From Streptomyces sp. R44 (lineage in GTDB: Bacteria > Actinomycetota > Actinomycetes > Streptomycetales > Streptomycetaceae): DNA of 64,000 nucleotides. The DNA is taken from positions 7,162,501 through 7,226,500 of the forward strand of contig NZ_CP163444.1 in NCBI RefSeq assembly GCF_041053105.1, in the 5' to 3' direction. Positions 33,067-41,574 of the stretch are shown piece by piece. Both the position numbers and the translations under genes were made by a program. Positions within the stretch are counted from its first letter, which is position 1; each line of letters begins with the position of its first letter. The notes beneath the pieces are model-generated. The model was not told where the DNA came from. It saw only the letters and a program-made list of their open reading frames with translations, and did not search any database.

Positions 33067-33870
33067 ATGCCATTCGTGAGCACCAACGGCATCCGGCTCT
33101 CCTACCAGCGGTCGGGGAGCGGTGTGCCCGTCCTGCTGATCATGGGGTCCTCGGCCTCGGGCCGGGTGTGGACCCTGCACCAGACACCGGCCCTGAATCG
33201 TGCCGGGTATGAGACGGTCGCCTTCGACAACCGGGGCGTTCCCCCGTCCGACGCGCCTGGGGGCGACTACGCGCTCGCCGACCTGGTGGCCGACACCAAG
33301 GGCCTCATCGAGCGGCTCGAGCTGGGACCCTGCCACCTTGTGGGAACCTCGTTGGGCTCCATGGTCGCCCAGGAGCTGGCGCTCGCCGCGCCCGAACTGG
33401 TCCGTTCGGCGGTGCTGATCGCCAGCAGGGCCCGGTCGGACACCTTCCGGCGGGCCCAGCTCGCCGCGGACAAGGCGCTGCGGGAGAGCGGGGTGCGGTT
33501 GCCCGCCGACTACGAGGCGGTCAAGACGGTCGCCGAGATGTTCTCGCCGGCGACGCTCAACGACGACGCCGCCGTCGGCCCGATGCTGGAACTCTTCGAG
33601 CTGGCCGGAGGCGGGAACACCGCCGCGGGGCAGGCGGCGGTCGTCGAGCGGCTCGGCGACCGCCGGGAGGCGCTGGGCGGCATCACCGTGCCGTGCCGGG
33701 CCATCGCGTTCGCCGACGACCTGATCTGCCCGCCCCACCTGGTCGCCGAGGTGGCCGACGCCATCCCCGGCTGCGACTTCGTGGAGATACCGGACTGCGG
33801 CCACCTGGGCTACCTGGAACGCCCGTCCGAGGTCAACGCGGCCGTCATCGAGTTCTTCGACAAGTACTGA
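33067..33870 (+). CDS. Alpha/beta hydrolase
   Basis: 267 residues with a typical small alpha/beta hydrolase layout: oxyanion region LLIMGSSASG, nucleophile elbow GTSLGS (Ser), late Asp in FADDLICPP and His in DCGHLGYLERP. Hydrolases of this type occur in several Hpg-containing peptide clusters, but their substrate is not settled. It has Ser rather than Cys, so it is unlikely to be a SyrC/CmaE-type aminoacyl transferase. It lies 45 nt before the exporter gene, so it is co-transcribed. Confidence 0.85.
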   Translation: MPFVSTNGIRLSYQRSGSGVPVLLIMGSSASGRVWTLHQTPALNRAGYETVAFDNRGVPPSDAPGGDYALADLVADTKGLIERLELGPCHLVGTSLGSMVAQELALAAPELVRSAVLIASRARSDTFRRAQLAADKALRESGVRLPADYEAVKTVAEMFSPATLNDDAAVGPMLELFELAGGGNTAAGQAAVVERLGDRREALGGITVPCRAIAFADDLICPPHLVAEVADAIPGCDFVEIPDCGHLGYLERPSEVNAAVIEFFDKY

Positions 33871-33915
33871 GCACGCGGCGGCGCGCCATGCGCGGCTGCA
33901 TGAGAAGCGAGGCGG

Positions 33916-35889
33916 ATGTCCGTGTCGATGATGGGTGGCGGAGGCCCGGCCCTGGGCCCGGCAGGGCTGCGGCTGGACGATGAGTCGATCACCCGGCAAC
34001 GGGTCAGACCGGGCATGGTGCGCCGGATCATCCCGTATACGAAGAAGTTCCGCTGGTCGCTGCTGCTGCTGGTGCTGACCACGGTCGTCAACGCGGGCGC
34101 CGCGGTCGCCACCCCGCTGATATTGAAAATGATCATCGACGACGGCATCGAGCCGGGGGACCGCTCGGTCGTGGTGGGGCTGTGCCTGGCGGTCGCCGGA
34201 CTGGCGGTGGTCGACGGCGCGGCGGTGTACGTCCAGAGCTGGTGCTCGGGCCGGGTCGGCGAGGGCATCGTCTACGAGCTGCGCACCCAGGTCTTCGCCC
34301 ATGTGCAGGAGCAGCCCCTGGCCTTCTTCACCCGGGCACAGACCGGTGCGCTGGTCAGCCGGCTCAACGCCGACGTCATCGGTGCCCGGCAAGCGGTCAC
34401 CACCTTGCTGTCCCAGTCGGTCTCCACGCTCCTGACGCTGGTCCTCGTGCTCGGTGCGATGTTCTACCTGTCGTGGCAGATCACCGTCGCCGCGCTGGTG
34501 ATGATTCCGCTCTTCCTCGTGCCGGTTCGGCTCATCGCCCGCCGCCTGCAACGGCTCACCCGGGAGACGATGCAGCTCGACGCCGAGATGAGCTCGATGA
34601 TGAACGAGCGCTTCAACGTCTCCGGGGCGATGCTCGCCAAGCTCTACGGTCGCTCGACGGACGAGAAGGCGATGTTCGCGGGCAAGGCCGCCCGGGTGCG
34701 GGACGTCGCCGCGGTCGGCGTGGTGTGGGGACGGCTCCTGTTCATCATCGTCGGCGTCCTCGCCGCCATGACCACGGCTCTCGTCTACGGCCTCGGAGGC
34801 GTCCTCGCCATCGACGGGACGCTGGAGATCGGCACCCTGGTGGCCATGGTGACGCTGCTGCTTCGGCTGTACGGGCCGATCAACCAGCTGACGACCATGC
34901 AGTCGACCGCGATGATCGCCCTGGTCAGCTTCGACCGGGTGTTCGAGGTGCTGGATCTGAAGCCCATCGTCAGCCAAAGCCCCACGGCGCACGCGCTGCC
35001 CGCCGCCGATTCCGCGCCCGACATCGAGTTCGACCACGTCTCCTTCCGGTATCCCGTCGCGAACGAGGTCTCCCTCGCCTCCCTGGAGACCATCGCGCTG
35101 CGCAGGCCGGAACGCGCTGACAACGGCCTCACCCTGGACGGACTGACCTTCCGCGCTCCTGCCGGCAAGCTCACCGCCCTGGTCGGCCCGTCAGGAGCGG
35201 GCAAGACCACCCTCACCCACCTGGTGCCGCGCCTCTACGACCCCAACGAGGGCCGGGTGCGCATCGGCGGCCACGACATCCGCGACCTGACCCTCCAGTC
35301 GCTGCGGGACACCGTCGGCGTGGTCACCCAGGACGCGCACCTCTTCCACGACACACTGCGCGCCAACCTGCTCTACGCCCGGCCCGACGCCGACGAGAAG
35401 GACCTGACGGAGGCGTGCCGGGCGGCCCTGATCTGGGACACCGTCCAGGCGCTCCCCGACGGCCTCGACACCGTGGTCGGCGACCGGGGGTACCGGCTGT
35501 CCGGCGGGGAGAAGCAGCGCATCGCCCTCGCCCGGCTGCTGCTGAAGGCACCGGCCGTCGTCGTCCTCGACGAGGCCACCGCCCATCTCGACTCCGAGTC
35601 GGAGGCCGCCATCCAGCGAGCTCTGAAGACCGCGCTGGCCGGCCGTACGTCACTCGTGATAGCCCACCGCCTGTCCACCATCCGCGAGGCCGATCAGATC
35701 CTCGTGGTCGAGGCCGGCCGAATCCGTGAGCGCGGAACCCACGCGGAGCTGATCAGCCAGGGCGGGCTGTACGCCGACCTGTACCGCACCCAGTTCGCCG
35801 AGCAGGCGACCGAGGACACCGACGTCGCGGCCGGGGTGCCCCAGCCCGCTCTCGTGCCGCCCGTTCAAGTGCCGCACGGCCACAGTTGA
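33916..35889 (+). CDS. ABC exporter, fused membrane and ATPase domains
   Basis: 657 residues with GAGGCGG just before the ATG. The N-terminal half holds six predicted membrane helices (the first is SLLLLVLTTVV, ~residue 45). The C-terminal half holds Walker A GPSGAGKTT (~425), signature LSGGEKQR (~528), Walker B VVVLDEATA and switch IAHRLSTI. This is a type IV half-transporter expected to act as a homodimer. In glycopeptide- and ramoplanin-type clusters such a protein exports the product (known); the same is inferred here. Its 3' end contains a StrR-type site for the next gene. Confidence 0.93.
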   Translation: MSVSMMGGGGPALGPAGLRLDDESITRQRVRPGMVRRIIPYTKKFRWSLLLLVLTTVVNAGAAVATPLILKMIIDDGIEPGDRSVVVGLCLAVAGLAVVDGAAVYVQSWCSGRVGEGIVYELRTQVFAHVQEQPLAFFTRAQTGALVSRLNADVIGARQAVTTLLSQSVSTLLTLVLVLGAMFYLSWQITVAALVMIPLFLVPVRLIARRLQRLTRETMQLDAEMSSMMNERFNVSGAMLAKLYGRSTDEKAMFAGKAARVRDVAAVGVVWGRLLFIIVGVLAAMTTALVYGLGGVLAIDGTLEIGTLVAMVTLLLRLYGPINQLTTMQSTAMIALVSFDRVFEVLDLKPIVSQSPTAHALPAADSAPDIEFDHVSFRYPVANEVSLASLETIALRRPERADNGLTLDGLTFRAPAGKLTALVGPSGAGKTTLTHLVPRLYDPNEGRVRIGGHDIRDLTLQSLRDTVGVVTQDAHLFHDTLRANLLYARPDADEKDLTEACRAALIWDTVQALPDGLDTVVGDRGYRLSGGEKQRIALARLLLKAPAVVVLDEATAHLDSESEAAIQRALKTALAGRTSLVIAHRLSTIREADQILVVEAGRIRERGTHAELISQGGLYADLYRTQFAEQATEDTDVAAGVPQPALVPPVQVPHGHS

Positions 35890-35891
35890 AC
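35863..35891. promoter_or_regulatory. StrR-type site 6 (GTTCAAG-N15-GTTGAAC)
   Basis: One mismatch, 15-bp spacing. It overlaps the last codons of the exporter gene and lies 63 bp upstream of the HmaS-like gene. Confidence 0.75.
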
Positions 35892-35954
35892 AGCCGACCC
35901 CCCGGAGCGCCCGGCCCGCCGGCCTCCGCCCCACCGCTCGCAGGAAGGACAGGC

Positions 35955-36800
35955 ATGGCAGCGCGCGACATCGCCTACGTCGAGCTGTACGCCAAGGACA
36001 AGCAGCAGACCGCCCACTCCTTCGTCTCGCTGGGCTTCACCTGCGTGGCGGACTCGGTGGCGCCGGACCGCAGTTCCCTGCTGCTTCGGCAGGGCGCCGC
36101 CCACCTCGTCATCACTTCGGGTCCCGCGACCTGGAAGTTCCTGGACACGCACGGGGAGGGCGTCGCGGACATCGCCCTGCTCTGTGCCGATGTCACGGCG
36201 ACGACGCAGCGGGCCGTACGGGCCGGCGCCGGCCTGACCGGTTCCACACGCGGCAACCCGATCCTGTCCGGGCCCGGTGGCCTCACCCACACCCTGCTGC
36301 CGGCCACGCGGACCGCGAACCTGTTGCCGGCGGGCCACCGCTGGGTCGAACTGCCCCAGGACCTCGGGCCGTCGACTGAAGAGAACTGGCGGCTGGACCG
36401 GGTGAGCATCGCGGTCGACGGGCCGGATCCGGAGGCCTACCTCCCCCTCTACGTGGACGCCCTGGGGTTCGTCCGGCAGCGGCCGGGAAACGCGTCCGGG
36501 GCTGCGCAGGAACCGTCAGCCGTCCTCCTGGACAACGCCGACGGCGGCACGACCCTCACCCTCTTCCGGCATCAACCGCGCCCTCTGACAGGGGAGTCCA
36601 CCTCGCACGCGGGGGACGATGACAGGCCCGGCGTGCGGCAGCTGTCCTTCCTGGTCGATGACATCGCCGCCGCACGCCCTCCCCGCCTGAGCGGCGCCCT
36701 CTCCATCGAACTCCGCCAGCGGGGCGGGTCCGGCGGCGATGCCGTACAGGTCCTGGCCCCGCGGAAAGCGGGGAACCACCACCGGCTGACCGCCGGTTGA
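35955..36800 (+). CDS. HmaS-like VOC protein without iron ligands (probably not catalytic)
   Basis: ATG 35955 (AGGAAGGA upstream) gives 281 residues against ~345 for the family. The N-terminal half is clearly of the 4-hydroxymandelate synthase family (RDIAYVELYAKDKQQ, SGPATWKFLDTHG.GVADIAL). The three Fe(II) ligands seen in the second copy (His154, His234, Glu313) are replaced or absent here: RLDRV has Arg149, VRQLSF has Gln229, and the protein stops before the third. The open reading frame is otherwise clean. It may be a decaying duplicate, or a product-binding VOC protein that gives immunity; the sequence does not decide. It heads a unit with prephenate dehydrogenase. Confidence 0.85.
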   Translation: MAARDIAYVELYAKDKQQTAHSFVSLGFTCVADSVAPDRSSLLLRQGAAHLVITSGPATWKFLDTHGEGVADIALLCADVTATTQRAVRAGAGLTGSTRGNPILSGPGGLTHTLLPATRTANLLPAGHRWVELPQDLGPSTEENWRLDRVSIAVDGPDPEAYLPLYVDALGFVRQRPGNASGAAQEPSAVLLDNADGGTTLTLFRHQPRPLTGESTSHAGDDDRPGVRQLSFLVDDIAAARPPRLSGALSIELRQRGGSGGDAVQVLAPRKAGNHHRLTAG

Positions 36801-36855
36801 TCCCGCCCGCCGCCTTTGACACCGGCCCGGACCGCCGGAGAAGGAAGTAGCTGTC

Positions 36856-37938
36856 ATGCGCTCCGCAGTTGTGGTCGGCACCGGACTCATCGGAACATCC
36901 GTCGCGCTCGCGCTCAGCGCCCGGGGCGTGGCGGTGCACCTGCGGGACGCGGACCCCGAGGCGGCCGGCATCGCCGCCTCCCTGGGCGCAGGGACCGTGG
37001 AGGCCCCGGCCGCGGCTGTCGACCTGGCCGTGCTGGCGGTGCCTCCCGCCCTGGTCGGCAGCGTCCTGGCCGACGCCCAGGCGGCCGGGACCGCCCACCA
37101 CTACACCGACGTGGCGAGCGTCAAGGCGGAGCCGCGGGAGGACGTCGTCGTGCTCGGCTGCGACACCGCCCGCTACATCGGCGGTCATCCCATGGCCGGC
37201 GGAGAGGTCAGCGGACCCACAGCCGCCCGCGCCGACCTGTTCGAAGGCTGCACCTGGGTGCTCACACCGACGCCGGACACCGGTACGGAGACGCTCAACA
37301 CCGCCCTGGAGCTGGTGGCGACCTGCGGGGGCACCCCCGTCGTGATGGCGGCCGCCGAGCACGACCGCGCGGTCGGCCTCGTCTCCCACGCCCCGCACGT
37401 CGTGGCGGCGTTGGTCGCCCAACGCCTTGCGAAGGCGGGGGAACGGGCGGTGAGCCTCGCCGGGCCGGGCGTCCGGGACCTCACCCGGATCGCGGGCGGT
37501 GACCCGGACCTATGGGTCGACATCCTCTCGGCCAACGCGGGTGTCGTCGCCGACATCTTGGAAGAGCTGGGCTCCGACCTGGGGGACGCTGTGGCCGCCC
37601 TGCGCGCCATGGCGGCCACGGACGAGGCCAAACGCGAAGCCGGCCGACAGTGCGTCGACGCCCTGCTGCGCGAGGGCAGGTCGGGCCGTCGGCGCATCGC
37701 CGGCAAGCACGGCATCCGGCCCGCCCGCTACCGGACGCTCGGAGTGGTCGTGGGCGACCAACCCGGCCAGCTGGCCCGGCTGTTCGCCGACGCCGACCGA
37801 TCCGGCGTCAATATCGAGGACATCCATCTGGAACACTCCACGGGTCGGCTCACCGGCGTCGTCCGGCTGAGCGTCGACCAGCGCGTCGCACCTGCCCTGG
37901 AGGACGCGCTCCACTCCCAGGGGTGGCGCATTCAGTGA
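36856..37938 (+). CDS. Prephenate dehydrogenase with ACT domain
   Basis: 360 residues. NAD-binding GTGLIG at 8-13, the conserved GGHPMAGGE block, the SHAPHVVAA helix and a C-terminal ACT-like domain (GVVVGDQPGQLARLFADADRSG, from ~295). It converts prephenate to 4-hydroxyphenylpyruvate with NAD+, the substrate of hydroxymandelate synthase; cluster-borne copies boost Hpg supply (known). It lies 55 nt after the HmaS-like gene, consistent with one transcript under site 6. The stop is followed by the FkbM-like gene. Confidence 0.93.
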   Translation: MRSAVVVGTGLIGTSVALALSARGVAVHLRDADPEAAGIAASLGAGTVEAPAAAVDLAVLAVPPALVGSVLADAQAAGTAHHYTDVASVKAEPREDVVVLGCDTARYIGGHPMAGGEVSGPTAARADLFEGCTWVLTPTPDTGTETLNTALELVATCGGTPVVMAAAEHDRAVGLVSHAPHVVAALVAQRLAKAGERAVSLAGPGVRDLTRIAGGDPDLWVDILSANAGVVADILEELGSDLGDAVAALRAMAATDEAKREAGRQCVDALLREGRSGRRRIAGKHGIRPARYRTLGVVVGDQPGQLARLFADADRSGVNIEDIHLEHSTGRLTGVVRLSVDQRVAPALEDALHSQGWRIQ

Positions 37939-38105
37939 GGGTCTCGGCCCATGGGCGTACGTCGACGGGATGAAACGACACCGGACCACGGGCAGTGGGA
38001 TGATCCGATGTGGACGCGCCGGGCCAACAGCCGGTCCTGGCCTCGTACCGTCAGACCCCGTCGGTCGGGAACACCGCGGCAGGGCTGGACGGACCGGAAG
38101 GATTG

Positions 38106-38840
38106 ATGTGGCGTGGCACCCCAGCGAAACCCAGCCCGTCGTACGACCGACAGACCGCCGGTCGGGCGGCCGTGATCCGCGGCGAGCGTGACCGGGGCCG
38201 ACTGCTACGGCGCGCCCTCTCCCAGGGGCGGCCGCTGCATCGGCACTCCGCTCCGCAGTCCGCCGTCGCGCCGTGGGCGGCGGCATGGTGGAACCTGATG
38301 CACCCCGAGGCCGCGGGGCTGGTCGGGGTGGTGCGCCCGGGGGCCGTCTGCCTGGTCGTGGGTAGTGCCTGCGACATCTGCACGGGGGCGCTGTCGGTGC
38401 TCGTCGGCGCCGGCGGCCAGGTGCACTGTCTCGATTCGCCGGACCGGCCCGCCCGGGCTGCGACGTTGGCCTCGATGCTGGGCGGAGCCGACGTTGTCGT
38501 GCACCGGTCCACGGACGGGGTGGACGCCGTGTGCGCGCGGGCGGAACTGCCCAAGGTCGACTTCATCAAGGCCGACGTCCGGAAAGCCCAACCAGGTCTG
38601 TTGTTGGACGCCTTCGTCACGCTGCTGCGCGACCGGCCGGCCCTGCTGCTGCGCATCGGCCCCGGGGAACCGGTCCGCCGGGGCCGATGCGAGCCGGACA
38701 TCGTCAGCAGCCTCACTCGTTCCCTGGCGTACGAGGTGTACCGCTGGCAGGGAGGGGACTGGCGGCCGGTCACGTCCGCCGTGCGGGACGAGGGAAAGTA
38801 CCTGTTCAAAACCTGTGAGATTCGGACGGGCCCACCGTGA
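38106..38840 (+). CDS. FkbM-like SAM methyltransferase (degenerate)
   Basis: 244 residues from ATG 38106 (GGAAGGA just upstream, tight spacing); GTG 38010 is an alternative adding 32 residues. The pattern PGAVCLVVGSACDICTGALSVLVGAGGQVHCLDSP followed by KVDFIKADVRKAQPGLLLDAF and RPALLLRIGPGE follows FkbM methyltransferases (VDVGANIG ... VDFIKIDVEG ... LLLEI). Key glycines of motif I and the IDVEG block are altered, so activity is uncertain. It might O-methylate a hydroxylated residue. The function call rests on pattern only. Confidence 0.55.
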   Translation: MWRGTPAKPSPSYDRQTAGRAAVIRGERDRGRLLRRALSQGRPLHRHSAPQSAVAPWAAAWWNLMHPEAAGLVGVVRPGAVCLVVGSACDICTGALSVLVGAGGQVHCLDSPDRPARAATLASMLGGADVVVHRSTDGVDAVCARAELPKVDFIKADVRKAQPGLLLDAFVTLLRDRPALLLRIGPGEPVRRGRCEPDIVSSLTRSLAYEVYRWQGGDWRPVTSAVRDEGKYLFKTCEIRTGPP

Positions 38841-39122
38841 AATCTGGATCGTCGGTCCAAAAGACTGCCGGCGGCACGGAGCGCCACTGTCCAAGCGGAA
38901 AGGGCTCCTCAAGAATTGGTATGGATCCGTAAGGATTTCGCTGATCGAGGCTTGAGGGCTCGACAATGACATGCGGTACGCATGATCATTGCTGGTAACC
39001 AACCGGAAACATTGTGGAGCGGGGCGGGGGCGATGATCTCGGTGAAAGGTGCTGGTGATCCCGGGCGTCAGGCCCGGAGAGGGTAGTCGCCGGGTCGATT
39101 CTTGGCGCTTTGACCTGCATCA

Positions 39123-39140
39123 TGAGTAGTTTCCTACTCA
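39123..39140. promoter_or_regulatory. Inverted repeat upstream of the regulator gene
   Basis: TGAGTAG and CTACTCA around TTTC, 66-83 bp before the ATG at 39206, in a stretch of lower GC (38955-39205) that otherwise holds no gene. It could be an operator for control of the regulator; it does not resemble the StrR-type sites. Confidence 0.4.
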
Positions 39141-39205
39141 AGCGCAATGTGACCGGAACCCTTTGTTTCGTCTGATCCTCACGGCCGACCCAGTGCTTAC
39201 TGCCG

Positions 39206-40408
39206 ATGGTCGGGACGGCGTGGCCCGGCGGTGAGGTGAAATTCCCCTGCCCTGAGATCCTGCGAGTGTCAGGTCTTGGGCAGTCAACCAACGGGGTGAG
39301 TAGATTGCATCAGCCAGTCCCAGCCAGAGTCCTTCACGCTGTCGTCAACCCTCCATCGGCCACCGATGCCCACAGCACGGGCACCGGTGGCGATGGATCC
39401 GGAACATCGGAGTCCGGATCGCCGCCGCCCCAGGAGCGGCCAAGTCCCGAGTCTGTACCCATATCGACTCTATTGCCCGGTATTTCGCCCCGGTCCGAAG
39501 GGCCGGACACGGAACACGTCGCTCGCCTCGCCGAAATCGAAGACGCTCTTCCGCCCATTCTCGTCGACCGCCGCACCTTGCGGGTGATCGACGGAATGCA
39601 TCGTCTGATGGCCGCCTTCCTTCGAGGCGACCAGATGATCAGTGTCGAATTTTTCGAGGGCAGCACCGAGGATGCGTTCCTGCATGCGGTGCAGGCGAAC
39701 GTGACGCATGGTCTTCCCCTGTCGCAGGCCGACCGTCGGGCCGCCGCGGCCAAGATCGTCGCCTCGCACCCGCACCTGTCCGATCGGGCCATCGCACGTG
39801 CCGCTGGCCTGGGTGCCAAGATGGTGGCCGGCATCCGCCGCCAGGCCGGCGGGGTGGTGCAGCTGCACGCCAGGGTCGGCAGGGACGGCAAGGTCCGCCC
39901 GCTCAGCAGTGATGAAGGACGCAGACGGGCGGCGGAACTGATCGCCGAGCGACCGGACGCCTCCCTGCGGGAGATCGCGCGGCTGGCGGGGATCTCCCCG
40001 GCGACGGTCAGCGACGTCCGCAGGCGCCTGCGGGCCGGCGAGCCCCCGGTGGTCTCCGGCGAGCAGCCGGCGCAGGGGGGCAAGGCGACCGACGTACCCA
40101 CGCGGGTGCGAAGGCTGCGCGGCGAGCGCAAGGAGGAACTGCTCGACGCCGATCCCATCGCCGTGCTGGAGAAGCTGCTGCGCGACCCCTCCCTGCGGCA
40201 CAAGGAGGAGGGCAGGAACCTGCTGCGCCTGCTGCATCAGAACGCCATCGGGATGCGCCAGCACTTAGAACTCACCGCCGCGGTCCCACCGCACTGCGGC
40301 GCGCTGGTGGTGAACCTCGCCCGGCAGTACGCGGAGACGTGGCTGGAGTTCGCCCAGAACCTCGACGAGAAGGTGCAGTCGGCCCGCCGTCCCGCCGCGG
40401 GAGAGTGA
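39206..40408 (+). CDS. StrR/KorB-family pathway activator
   Basis: 400 residues from ATG 39206; there is no good ribosome site, and GTG 39296 is a possible shorter start. The N-terminal ~85 residues are low-complexity. Then comes the ParB/KorB-like core (VPISTLLPGISPR, DGMHRLMAAFLRG) and two helix-turn-helix segments (LSDRAIARAAGLGAKMVAGIRR and SLREIARLAGISPATVSDVRRR). StrR, Bbr and Tei15* are relatives that bind long inverted repeats and switch on antibiotic operons (known). Seven matching repeats in this window fit it as the cluster activator. No such site lies upstream of its own gene. Cold-shock-like remnants follow. Confidence 0.9.
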   Translation: MVGTAWPGGEVKFPCPEILRVSGLGQSTNGVSRLHQPVPARVLHAVVNPPSATDAHSTGTGGDGSGTSESGSPPPQERPSPESVPISTLLPGISPRSEGPDTEHVARLAEIEDALPPILVDRRTLRVIDGMHRLMAAFLRGDQMISVEFFEGSTEDAFLHAVQANVTHGLPLSQADRRAAAAKIVASHPHLSDRAIARAAGLGAKMVAGIRRQAGGVVQLHARVGRDGKVRPLSSDEGRRRAAELIAERPDASLREIARLAGISPATVSDVRRRLRAGEPPVVSGEQPAQGGKATDVPTRVRRLRGERKEELLDADPIAVLEKLLRDPSLRHKEEGRNLLRLLHQNAIGMRQHLELTAAVPPHCGALVVNLARQYAETWLEFAQNLDEKVQSARRPAAGE

Positions 40409-40463
40409 CGGGATCAGTGCGCTCCGCTGTCGGGGCCTACGGAGACGACTCTCGGAGGCTGGT

Positions 40464-40862
40464 GTGGTCGCCGGTCGTGTGGTGAGGTTTCGACGGTGCT
40501 CGAGGCTATGGGTTCATCGCCCCGGACAGCGGTGAGGAGGACGCCTTTCTGCACGTCAACGACCCCTCATTCCCGAGGCCTGCCTGAGGTCCGGCCTCGC
40601 CGTTGAATTCGATGTCGACGTCGGTGACAGGGGGCCGAAAGCGTCCTCGGTACGGCTGGCCGAGGGGGCCGAATTACCTGCTCCGGTGGCACGGAACTCG
40701 GCGGGAGAGAGCGTTATCGACGACGTCGTGCGCGAGGACGAGTTCACCGTGGAACTGACTGAACTCCTGCTCCGCACATCATCGCTGACGGCTGCTCAGA
40801 TTGTCGAGATAAGGCGAGAGCTGACGGCGTTCGTCAAGAAGCAAGGCTGGGTCGAGGGCTGA
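40464..40862 (+). pseudogene. Cold-shock domain protein, two frameshifts
   Basis: Starting at GTG 40464 (GGAGG upstream), VVAGRVVR leads, after a 1-bp shift, to FDGARGYGFIAPDSGEEDAF and LHVND. A second shift near 40562 is needed to continue with LIPEACLRSGLAVEFDVDVGD and the C-terminal part ending KKQGWVEG and stop. These are the RNP motifs of a cold-shock domain with a Streptomyces-type C-terminal extension. Two shifts within about 100 bp make an inactive gene likely, unless they are sequence errors. Confidence 0.7.
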
Positions 40863-41074
40863 GCTCAGTCGCCTGACATCGGCGGCTCGACCCGGCCCCG
40901 AACGGGAAGAAATTCGGCGCGTCGGTCCTACGGGAGGTTTTCTTACGGCACGGGGACACTCGCCCGGTCCCCACCACCGACGCCGCCACCCCCCACGTGG
41001 GGGCCGACCTCCCGAGACCGGAGCGGGACCCGGACGGAAGACCGTGGTCCAAGGCGGTGGCCGCGCTGCGCGTC

Positions 41075-41103
41075 GTTCAAGTGAGGGCCGGCCGCGGTTG
41101 AAC
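41075..41103. promoter_or_regulatory. StrR-type site 7 (GTTCAAG-N15-GTTGAAC)
   Basis: One mismatch, exact 15-bp spacing, in the 712-bp gene-free interval 40863-41574. It lies about 470 bp upstream of hydroxymandelate synthase. A lower-GC stretch at 41340-41500 nearer the gene may hold the core promoter. Confidence 0.7.
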
Positions 41104-41574
41104 GCCAGACGCGGCCGGGACGGCCGGATGTGCCCCCTGGACGCCGCCGGGCCCGGCTGCGGGCGGCGGAACTCATCGGTCCCGGCTCATCGCCGCGGTG
41201 CCACCGCACTGGCGCCCTCATCGCGCGACTCGCGCACCGGTGCGCCAGGAAATGGAGCGCTTTTGCCGCAGGAACTGGAGGAGTGAGTCGACGGGGCAGT
41301 GCGCGCCGAGCGCCGGCGGCCGGCCGGGATTTGCCGGCCGCCCACGCCGTTGATTAACGGCGCCACTCCCGAGATAGTGGTCGGGTATTCCTCTTGAGCG
41401 ATCCCATTCTTCGGTCAATTGAGACCCGGAAGCGCGCCGTATCTTACTGTCGACCGTCGGTCCGATCCGCCGAGCATGAGGGACGAAGCCGCTCCGATTG
41501 ATTTCACGGCACAGGAATGACCGCTGCTCGGGCGGGCCGCTCCTGGCCATTCTGCTTTCGAGAGGGTCCTCACC

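Noticed and set aside
33067..33870. SyrC/CmaE-like aminoacyl shuttle that could move hydroxy-Glu between T domains
   Set aside because: Those enzymes use Cys; this protein has GTSLGS with Ser, so it is reported only as a hydrolase.
38010..38105. GTG 38010 as start of the FkbM-like gene
   Set aside because: The extra 32 residues show no family similarity; ATG 38106 has a better upstream purine run, although neither is decisive.
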